From Sphingomonadales bacterium (GTDB taxonomy: Bacteria > Pseudomonadota > Alphaproteobacteria > Sphingomonadales > Sphingomonadaceae): a stretch of 5,291 bases of DNA. Positions 1 through 5,291 of this stretch are shown piece by piece; position 1 is the stretch's first letter, and each line of letters opens with the position of its first letter. Made by a program: the position numbers and the translations under genes. The notes under the pieces are model-generated. The model saw only the letters and a program-made list of their open reading frames with translations, was not told the DNA's origin and did no database searches. The DNA lies in the NCBI GenBank assembly GCA_024636595.1, contig JAGXGT010000112.1:1-5291 (forward strand), read 5' to 3'.

Positions 1-202
1 CTGCACCATTGGCCAGTCTTTTCAGACCATCGGTAAAGCTGCTACGATATTCATCGAACAGGTTGGCGGAAAACTGATCGACCGAAATGGCGACAATCAA
101 TTTCGGCTGGGTCCTGTCTTCGCTTTTGTGATCTTCGGCATTTGCGGTGCCGGAAAATATGATACACGCGGCCAAGGCTGTAACGAAGGTCGATTTTTGC
201 AC
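1..202 (-). CDS. PhoK-like exported alkaline phosphatase, N-terminal fragment
   Basis: The protein begins at a GTG codon (202-200) and runs off the left edge after 67 codons. A Shine-Dalgarno GAGGA sits 6 bases upstream, and no ATG in frame competes. Residues 1-22 look like a Sec signal peptide: Lys3, a hydrophobic core, then ANA before Glu23. Residues 33-52 (PKLIVAISVDQFSANLFDEY) match the opening beta strand of the PhoK/PafA-type alkaline phosphatases, where the Asp of the VDQ motif (Asp42 here) is a metal ligand. Enzymes of this family hydrolyse phosphomonoesters in the periplasm or outside the cell. The catalytic Thr and the other metal ligands lie outside the window, so activity cannot be judged. 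Residues 10-13 (LAAC) resemble a lipobox, but the hydrophobic stretch continues past the Cys and a good AxA site follows, so ordinary signal peptidase I cleavage seems likelier. The gene is divergent from the redox operon. Confidence 0.8.
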   Translation of the reverse strand, partial: MQKSTFVTALAACIIFSGTANAEDHKSEDRTQPKLIVAISVDQFSANLFDEYRSSFTDGLKRLANGA

Positions 203-285
203 GAATGGTCCTCACTGATGAATGCCGCTATAGAAAGCTGCCTGCCAATAGCCTAATGCGCCTAAACAGGAAATAGTGAGTTTTT
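203..285. other. Divergent intergenic region (83 bp)
   Basis: This short gap separates the phosphatase (minus) from the redox operon (plus), so it must hold the promoters of both unless they lie inside the genes. I see no convincing -35/-10 pair in either direction. TATAGC on the minus strand and TAATGC on the plus strand are only weak -10-like hexamers. I see no Pho-box-like repeat, so phosphate control of the phosphatase is not supported by this sequence. Confidence 0.5.
209..213 (-). promoter_or_regulatory. Ribosome binding site of the phosphatase gene
   Basis: GAGGA, read on the minus strand, lies 6 bases before the GTG at 202-200. It decides the choice of this non-ATG start. Confidence 0.7.
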
Positions 286-2400
286 ATGACATTTGATTTT
301 CGCATTTTTTCGATCATGCTGGCGTTCATTGCCTTCGCCCTTGCCCCGGCAGCCGTGGCGCAGAACCGGCTGGGCAATACAGAATTGAACGTGCCCGCTA
401 CTCTGGTGGCGGAATCGCCAAAGGTCCGGGCTGGCCAAAGCGTGACTCTCGCCTTTGTCATGGAACCCAAGCCAACCTGGCACGGCTATTGGGAAAATCC
501 CGGCGATGCAGGTATCGGCATGAGTTTCGACTGGACGTTGCCAGCCGGTGTGACCGCTGGCAAACCTCAGTTCCCGGTCCCCGATACGCTGCTGATCTCC
601 GGCATCATGAATTATGTCTACAAGGGCGACTATGCGATTCTGGTGACTCTGGACCTTGCAGACAATGTGCGTCCGGGTTCGTTGCCGATTTCGGTCAAGT
701 CCGAATGGCTGTCCTGCACCGACGAGATTTGCGTGCCCGAGCAGGACGAATTGTCGATAACGCTGCAGGTTGTCGGCAAAGACGCGCCCGTGTCTCTGGA
801 CAAGCGGTTCAACGATTTCCGCGCCGCCATGGCCCGCCCTCTGGGCAGTGAAGCGACGTTTGCAGTGAGCGATGATCGGTTCCGCCTGTCGGTACCGCTG
901 CCCGCCAGTGTGGAAATCGACGATCCCTATTTCTTTATCAAGCAAGACGGCATTGTCGACTATGGCGCGCCGCAAAAATTCAGTCGCGATGGCGACCGCC
1001 TGATTCTCGAAACCGGCGCCCGCGGCGATGAACTGGATTCGATCACCGGGATATTGAAGATCGGCGATCACATCGGCTTTCTGTTAACCGCAACCAAAGG
1101 CGAAGTCGCGATGACCGGCCTGCCTTTGGCCAATGATGGAGCAAAGCAGGAAGGCAGCGCCTCCTTACTTTTTCTGGCGTTGGGCGGGGCCTTGCTGGGC
1201 GGGCTGCTGCTCAACCTGATGCCTTGCGTTTTTCCGATACTGAGTCTCAAGGCCATGAGCCTTGCCAAGGCGGGCGGCAGTGAAGCCGTCGTCCGGCGCG
1301 ACGCGCTGGCCTATACCGCCGGTGTCGTGCTGGTTGCCACCGCGCTCGGTGCGATCCTGCTCGGCCTGCGGGCCAGCGGAGCCGCGGTCGGCTGGGCCTT
1401 CCAGTTGCAGGACCCGCGTATCATTTTCGTGTTGCTGGCGCTGGTAACTGCGATCGGCCTCAATCTCGCCGGCCTTTTCGAGCTACCCAATCTCAATTTT
1501 GGCAATAAGCTCACCCGGAAAGACGGCGCTGCCGGATCCTTCTGGACCGGTGCGCTCGCCGCCTTTGTCGCCACCCCCTGCACTGGCCCGTTCATGGCCG
1601 CCGCCCTCGGTGCAACGATTGTCCTGCCACCGATTGCCGCCCTGGTGATTTTCGCAGGGTTGGGAGTCGGGTTGGCCCTGCCCTTCCTGCTGATTGCCTT
1701 CGTACCGGCGATCCGCAGTCGTCTGCCGAAACCCGGGCCATGGCTGGACGGTTTTCGCAAGGCGATGGCAGTGCCGATGTTTCTCACCGCCATTGGCCTG
1801 ATCTGGCTGCTGGGCCGCCAGATCGGAACCGACGCGCTCGGCCTGTCGCTGATCTTTCTGCTGACCGTCGCGCTCATCCTGTGGTGGTTCGGCGGCGGCC
1901 AAATCAAGGGACTGTCGCGCGGCGCGCTGACCAGCGCCGCCATGGTTGTCGCCATCTTGGGCGGCATCCTGGCGCTGCCGGGCGAAGACGCGATGAACAG
2001 CCAGAAACTGGCAAATGTTTCTGCGGCTACGCTACCCAGCGAAACCTTTAGCGAGACGCGACTGTCCGAATTGCGCGCGTCCGGCCAGCCGGTGTTCGCC
2101 TATTTCACCGCCGACTGGTGCCTCACCTGCAAGGCCAATGAAGCCGCCGCAATCCAGCGCACCGAAACCGCCGATGCTTTTGCGGCGGCAAAGGTTACGG
2201 TCATGGTGGGCGACTGGACCAGACCCGATCCGGATATCAGCAAATTCCTGGAGAAACATGGCCGCGCCGGGGTGCCGCTCTATCTCTATTATGCACCGGG
2301 CAAGGAACCGGTCATTCTCCCACAAATTCTGACAGTGGCGACATTGACCGATCTGGTGAATGGCCCCGTGCAAAGTGCAATGATTGCAAAGACCCGATGA
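286..2400 (+). CDS. dsbD: DsbD/ScsB-family thiol:disulfide interchange protein
   Basis: This inner-membrane protein carries reducing power from cytoplasmic thioredoxin to periplasmic partners. Domains in order are: a signal peptide (1-25, AVA before Gln26); a periplasmic immunoglobulin-like DsbD-alpha-type region (about 33-285) with Cys144 and Cys149 (CTDEIC); a membrane domain (about 290-565) with roughly eight hydrophobic helices, Cys314 in NLMPCVFP and Cys432 in TPCTGP; and a C-terminal thioredoxin domain (about 575-704) with WCLTC (Cys612, Cys615) and the cis-Pro Pro664 in GVPLY. All six cysteines of the relay are therefore present. The LMPCVFPILS motif and the large N-terminal region point to the ScsB branch rather than enterobacterial DsbD. 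The ATG at 286 is preceded by GTGAG at 5 bases and AGGAA at 13 bases. The internal Met11 lacks a ribosome site and would lose the basic residue of the signal. The peroxiredoxin-like gene follows after 13 bp, probably co-transcribed. The family assignment is firm; the choice between ScsB and DsbD names is inference. Confidence 0.93.
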   Translation: MTFDFRIFSIMLAFIAFALAPAAVAQNRLGNTELNVPATLVAESPKVRAGQSVTLAFVMEPKPTWHGYWENPGDAGIGMSFDWTLPAGVTAGKPQFPVPDTLLISGIMNYVYKGDYAILVTLDLADNVRPGSLPISVKSEWLSCTDEICVPEQDELSITLQVVGKDAPVSLDKRFNDFRAAMARPLGSEATFAVSDDRFRLSVPLPASVEIDDPYFFIKQDGIVDYGAPQKFSRDGDRLILETGARGDELDSITGILKIGDHIGFLLTATKGEVAMTGLPLANDGAKQEGSASLLFLALGGALLGGLLLNLMPCVFPILSLKAMSLAKAGGSEAVVRRDALAYTAGVVLVATALGAILLGLRASGAAVGWAFQLQDPRIIFVLLALVTAIGLNLAGLFELPNLNFGNKLTRKDGAAGSFWTGALAAFVATPCTGPFMAAALGATIVLPPIAALVIFAGLGVGLALPFLLIAFVPAIRSRLPKPGPWLDGFRKAMAVPMFLTAIGLIWLLGRQIGTDALGLSLIFLLTVALILWWFGGGQIKGLSRGALTSAAMVVAILGGILALPGEDAMNSQKLANVSAATLPSETFSETRLSELRASGQPVFAYFTADWCLTCKANEAAAIQRTETADAFAAAKVTVMVGDWTRPDPDISKFLEKHGRAGVPLYLYYAPGKEPVILPQILTVATLTDLVNGPVQSAMIAKTR

Positions 2401-2402
2401 AC

Positions 2403-2406
2403 GGAG
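2403..2406 (+). promoter_or_regulatory. Ribosome binding site selecting the GTG start at 2414
   Basis: GGAG ends 7 bases before the GTG at 2414 and lies just after the stop codon of the upstream gene. The in-frame ATG at 2384 has no comparable site, so this motif is the main reason to prefer the later start. Confidence 0.6.
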
Positions 2407-2413
2407 ACGACAC

Positions 2414-3028
2414 GTGCCAAATCTTCCCTCTTTAGCTGTTGCAACCTTCGCCGTATTTGCGCTCGCCAGCCCGCTGGCAGCCACGCAGAAAAACGGTACG
2501 CTTGCCCAGGATTTCAAACTCACCGACGTCAATGGCAAAACGGTTCAGCTATCGCAGTTTCGCGGCAAGACAGTCGTGCTCGAATGGCACAATCCCGGCT
2601 GCCCCTTTGTCTCCAAACATTATAGCAGCGGCAACATGCAGGCGACCCAGAAAGCCGCGCGGCAACAGGGCGCGATCTGGCTGACGATCAACAGCGGCGC
2701 GGAGGGGAAACAGGGTCATATGACCGGTCCCGAGGCGAAAGCGCTGATCGCCAAGCAGAAGATCCAGTCGACCAATTATTTGCTCGATGCCAAGGGTCTG
2801 GTTGGTAAAGCCTATGGCGCAAAGACCACGCCGCATATGTACATCATCGATGGCAGCGGAACATTGGTCTATCAGGGCGGGATCGACGATAAGCCGACCG
2901 CGAACACCGCCGATATCAAGGACGCGCGGAATCATGTGCTTGCCGCGCTGAGCGAGATAAAGTCGGGAGAAAAGGTCAGCGTCGCGCAAGCGCGGCCCTA
3001 TGGCTGCTCGGTCAAATATGCATCCTGA
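2414..3028 (+). CDS. Periplasmic peroxiredoxin-like (PprX-type) redoxin
   Basis: This is a 204-residue exported protein of the AhpC/TSA-thioredoxin fold. It has a signal-like hydrophobic N-terminus (residues 4-23, ending LAA), then the redoxin opening KLTDVNGKTVQLSQFRGK. Next come the active-site segment EWHNPGCPFVSKHY with Cys63, the cis-Pro loop KTTPHMYIID with Pro140, and a C-terminal PYGCSVKY with Cys198. The usual CXXC is absent: the position of the second Cys is Val66. Cys63 is therefore the likely nucleophile and Cys198 a candidate resolving Cys. In Caulobacter, ScsB reduces a periplasmic peroxiredoxin called PprX; adjacency to the DsbD/ScsB gene (13-bp gap) suggests the same partnership here, giving peroxide detoxification or thiol repair in the envelope. 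The GTG start is chosen for its GGAG. An ATG at 2384 would add ten residues (MQRPDERRRH) overlapping the upstream gene and would give the signal a basic n-region. The fold is confident; the peroxidase substrate is not shown. Confidence 0.85.
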   Translation: MPNLPSLAVATFAVFALASPLAATQKNGTLAQDFKLTDVNGKTVQLSQFRGKTVVLEWHNPGCPFVSKHYSSGNMQATQKAARQQGAIWLTINSGAEGKQGHMTGPEAKALIAKQKIQSTNYLLDAKGLVGKAYGAKTTPHMYIIDGSGTLVYQGGIDDKPTANTADIKDARNHVLAALSEIKSGEKVSVAQARPYGCSVKYAS

Positions 3029-3107
3029 ATGAATCGGAAATCGCAGGACTGACGCGCAAACTCTACGCGCGCGCCAGCCCTGCTTCCTTGGTCTGGGGAC
3101 ATGAAAG

Positions 3108-3131
3108 TGGCCTCGGACCCCCCGAAGGCCA
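3108..3131. repeat. Inverted repeat, 9-bp stem, loop ACCCC
   Basis: TGGCCT (3108-3113) plus CGG (3114-3116) pairs with CCG (3122-3124) and AGGCCA (3126-3131), leaving one bulged A at 3125. All pairs are Watson-Crick, so it could fold on either strand. No T-tract follows, so it does not look like an intrinsic terminator of the upstream redox operon. Confidence 0.55.
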
Positions 3132-3186
3132 GCGGTCATTGGATCCCAAGACCTGACTGAAAAGCAGACCATTCCGAATGGTATCC

Positions 3187-3239
3187 CAGAGGGTTGGGAG
3201 ACAGGTCCTATACGCAACACGGACCTGCCTCCCCCTCTG
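3187..3239. repeat. Long inverted repeat, about 18-bp stem
   Basis: Left arm: CAGAGG (3187-3192), three unpaired bases, GGGAG (3196-3200), A, CAGGTCC (3202-3208). Right arm: GGACCTG (3221-3227), C, CTCCC (3229-3233), CCTCTG (3234-3239). The loop is 12 bases (3209-3220). On the plus strand the 3201/3228 position is an A-C mismatch; on the minus strand it becomes a G-U pair, so the hairpin is more stable in a minus-strand transcript. No T-run follows on either side, so it is not a standard intrinsic terminator. A small inverted repeat, CCATT/AATGG at 3169-3181, abuts it. Confidence 0.7.
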
Positions 3240-3306
3240 TTCCGACGGCGTGCGACCCTGTAAAGGCGCCGCCGGTCAAACGCTTCCTGTCCGCCAACCG
3301 GTTCCT

Positions 3307-3344
3307 GCCGGCAGAGAGGGAAATCTTTATTTTCTGATGCCGGC
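3307..3344. repeat. Hairpin with two 7-bp stems and a CTTT loop
   Basis: GCCGGCA (3307-3313) pairs with TGCCGGC (3338-3344). Inside an internal loop (GAGA at 3314-3317 against GA at 3336-3337), GGGAAAT (3318-3324) pairs with ATTTTCT (3329-3335), closing the CTTT loop. The inner stem has two G-U pairs if the RNA is plus strand, but these are A-C mismatches on the minus strand. It therefore favours plus-strand RNA, opposite to the larger hairpin at 3187-3239. Confidence 0.5.
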
Positions 3345-3351
3345 CTCAAGC

Positions 3352-3371
3352 AATCCCGGGGGGTAGGGATT
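3352..3371. repeat. Small inverted repeat AATCCC/GGGATT
   Basis: AATCCC (3352-3357) pairs with GGGATT (3366-3371) around a GGGGGGTA loop. It is a six-base stem, weak alone but closely placed after the 3307-3344 hairpin. The sequence after it (ATTCTGTTGG) is not a convincing U-tract. Confidence 0.35.
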
Positions 3372-3379
3372 ATTCTGTT

Positions 3380-3416
3380 GGGCCAGCGCTTATCACTGCG
3401 CTCTCTATGGCGGCCC
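3380..3416. repeat. Nested inverted repeat, possible 3' end structure
   Basis: GGGCC (3380-3384) pairs with GGCCC (3412-3416), and inside it AGCGC (3385-3389) pairs with GCGCT (3398-3402) around an eight-base loop. A nine-base bulge (3403-3411) separates the two stems on the right side. TTTA follows on the plus strand, which is too short to call an intrinsic terminator with confidence. Confidence 0.35.
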
Positions 3417-3628
3417 TTTAGACAACCGCAGATGAACGGTCATGTAAACTGGTGTATCTTCTCGCAAGATGCTGGAAAGATGACAGAATTATGACAGCAA
3501 ATCGCCCACTAAATCGAAGCTCGCAGTGGCTCACATCCGCCCATTTGCGGAAATGCCTGATATTCCAGATAGTTACACTTGTTACCGATTCGCGAGCGCG
3601 ATTCGGGCGAGATTTGCACTCCGAAACG

Positions 3629-4426
3629 TTATTCCGGTTTGCGGAACCGCATCACAAAGCGACTGGTTTTGCCGCGCACCGCTGGATCGAATACATTCTT
3701 GCCCAGATCATCATCGGGGTTGGCAAACATCTCGCTTTCCCCGTCGAGCACAAATCCGGCCCTTTGAAAATCAGCCCGGACGGTTGCCGGGTCGATCCGG
3801 TGGTCTTTTTCGACCACGGCACGGGTGTCGCCCGGTGACCCCACATGATCGATTACGGCAACAATCCCGCCGGGCTTCATGCCGGTGAAAAGATTCGACA
3901 GCACGATAGCAGGATCCATTTTCTCAAATTTATACTGTTCGCTTTCCCAGTAAAAGTCATGATAGATCAGATGCAGCATGGCGAAATCAATGCTGTCTGG
4001 CGATGGTGTGTGATCCGGCAGTTGCGAAGGCACCATGGTCACGTTGGGCTGCCGTGCAGTGACCGATGCCCATTTGGCCTTGGACTGCTCGCTAGTCGTG
4101 AACTGCGGCGGATTGACCGCTATCACCGATCCCTCGGGACCGACGGCGCGGCCCAGAATTTCACTATAATAGCCGCCACCGGCAAAAATATCGAGCACGG
4201 TGTCCCCGGCTTCGAGCCCCATGAAGGTGAGCACTTCGGCGGGCTTGCGGCTCTCGTCGAGCTTGATATCGGCTTCATCCCGGCCCGGATCAGAAACCGC
4301 AGCGGCGAAATCGGGGGTGACTTCTGATGCGCTAGCGGATGGCGGGGATTGTGCCGCCTCCGCATAAGCCGGAGCCACGACCATCAAGGCTGAGCTTGCC
4401 AAGGCCAATAATATAGATGCGCGCAT
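3629..4426 (-). CDS. Exported class I SAM-dependent methyltransferase-fold protein
   Basis: This is a 265-residue protein with a Rossmann-type methyltransferase fold. After a clear Sec signal peptide (residues 1-22, APAYA before Glu23) and an Ala/Ser/Pro-rich linker come a conserved RKPAEVL segment, motif I VLDIFAGGGYYSE (77-89), IAVNPP as the post-I region, HLIYHDFYW (152-160), MKPGGIVAVIDH (183-194) and HRIDPATV (from 209). The pattern matches the uncharacterised predicted methyltransferases of COG4798, many of which carry signal peptides. Substrate and reaction are unknown, and SAM is not expected in the periplasm, so the protein may have another ligand or role. The ATG at 4426 is chosen because GGGGAG lies 7 bases upstream and the signal peptide then starts MRAS; the longer frame from 4480 adds 18 residues with no ribosome site. 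It lies downstream of uvrB on the same strand, 112 bp away, so it probably has its own promoter. Confidence 0.85.
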   Translation of the reverse strand: MRASILLALASSALMVVAPAYAEAAQSPPSASASEVTPDFAAAVSDPGRDEADIKLDESRKPAEVLTFMGLEAGDTVLDIFAGGGYYSEILGRAVGPEGSVIAVNPPQFTTSEQSKAKWASVTARQPNVTMVPSQLPDHTPSPDSIDFAMLHLIYHDFYWESEQYKFEKMDPAIVLSNLFTGMKPGGIVAVIDHVGSPGDTRAVVEKDHRIDPATVRADFQRAGFVLDGESEMFANPDDDLGKNVFDPAVRGKTSRFVMRFRKPE

Positions 4427-4433
4427 GATTTTT

Positions 4434-4439
4434 CTCCCC
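4434..4439 (-). promoter_or_regulatory. Ribosome binding site of the methyltransferase gene
   Basis: GGGGAG, read on the minus strand, ends 7 bases before the ATG at 4426-4424 and fixes this start over the upstream ATG at 4480. Confidence 0.7.
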
Positions 4440-4513
4440 AATATTGTGAGCAGCATGAACCTGCTGACGCTATTGCACAAGCGGTGGTAAAGCGATTGGT
4501 CTATGTTAGAAAG

Positions 4514-4529
4514 CCGTTGGTCGAAACGG
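4514..4529 (-). terminator. Weak candidate terminator downstream of uvrB
   Basis: On the minus strand CCGTT, a six-base loop and AACGG form a five-pair hairpin starting 9 bases after the uvrB stop, followed by CTTTCT. The stem is short and the T-run interrupted, so this is only a candidate. It could equally be chance. Confidence 0.25.
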
Positions 4530-4538
4530 GTTTACACC

Positions 4539-5291
<753 letters not shown>

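Larger units (their letters stand above)
3029..3628. other. 600-bp convergent intergenic region rich in hairpins
   Basis: Two convergent genes end at either side of this region. I find no credible coding sequence in it: open frames that enter it are antisense extensions of the neighbours or lack ribosome sites and recognisable residues. The first 80 bases hold only a CGCGC/GCGCG inverted repeat (3053-3057 with 3067-3071) with no T-tract. From about 3108 to 3416 inverted repeats follow one another closely and are listed separately. Positions 3417-3628 show nothing I can name. Possible explanations are a structured non-coding RNA, a palindromic repeat element, or a decayed insertion. I looked for signature motifs of tmRNA, RNase P RNA, SRP RNA and a cobalamin riboswitch and did not find them. 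6S RNA cannot be excluded because its primary sequence is poorly conserved. Confidence 0.55.

Noticed and set aside
262..1071. Minus-strand 269-codon open frame opposite the start of the redox gene
   Set aside because: It is antisense to the N-terminal domain of a clear DsbD/ScsB protein with correctly placed cysteines. Its composition is typical of a shadow frame.
3053..3071. CGCGC/GCGCG inverted repeat after the redoxin stop as a terminator
   Set aside because: The stem has five pairs, a nine-base loop and no T-tract, so it is not supported as an intrinsic terminator.
3080..3131. SRP-RNA-like stretch (AAGGAAGCAGGG on the minus strand)
   Set aside because: Only GGAAGCAG matches. The surrounding conserved SRP apical loop sequence and its closing stem are missing.
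3187..3300. Cobalamin riboswitch or tmRNA in the structured gap
   Set aside because: The conserved cobalamin core motifs are absent and no gene follows downstream that it could control. No tRNA-like TTCGA arm, CCA end or tag reading frame is present for tmRNA.
2549..3349. Long minus-strand open frame (266 codons) covering part of the gap
   Set aside because: It runs antisense to the redoxin gene for most of its length. Its translation is rich in Arg and Gly with no recognisable domain, and it has no ribosome site. It is a shadow of a GC-rich gene.
3452..3888. Plus-strand open frames entering the methyltransferase gene from the gap
   Set aside because: They are antisense to the well-supported methyltransferase, lack ribosome sites, and show no familiar motifs.

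Overview
The window is GC-rich and carries genes typical of an alphaproteobacterium, most likely a member of the Sphingomonadales. The clues are a PhoK-like alkaline phosphatase N-terminus, a ScsB/DsbD protein paired with a periplasmic peroxiredoxin-like protein, and an exported methyltransferase of a family I associate with these bacteria. The genus cannot be fixed from this sequence. No mobile element, CRISPR array, tRNA or rRNA gene is visible.

Layout. (1) Positions 1-202, minus strand: first 67 codons of an exported alkaline phosphatase, cut by the window edge. (2) Positions 203-285: an 83-bp divergent intergenic region holding both translation starts. (3) Positions 286-3028, plus strand: a two-gene unit. 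A 704-aa membrane thiol:disulfide interchange protein (DsbD/ScsB architecture with all six expected cysteines) is followed after 13 bp by an exported peroxiredoxin/thioredoxin-fold protein. (4) Positions 3029-3628: 600 bp between convergent genes with no credible protein gene. From about 3108 to 3416 it holds a dense series of hairpins, which may be an unannotated structured RNA or a palindromic repeat element. (5) Positions 3629-4426, minus strand: a SAM-dependent methyltransferase-fold protein with a clear signal peptide. (6) Positions 4539-5291, minus strand: the C-terminal 250 residues of the excision-repair protein UvrB, whose N-terminus lies beyond the window.

How the genes work together. 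The clearest unit is the reductant pathway. Cytoplasmic thioredoxin would pass electrons through the membrane and periplasmic domains of the DsbD/ScsB protein, and the adjacent peroxiredoxin-like protein is the natural periplasmic acceptor. This matches ScsB-PprX in Caulobacter. UvrB is housekeeping DNA repair and appears functionally unrelated to its neighbours. The phosphatase and the methyltransferase both act outside the cytoplasm, but nothing ties them to the redox pair.

Most of the window is ordinary. The part most worth a second look is the structured convergent gap. The exported methyltransferase-fold protein is a lesser puzzle.
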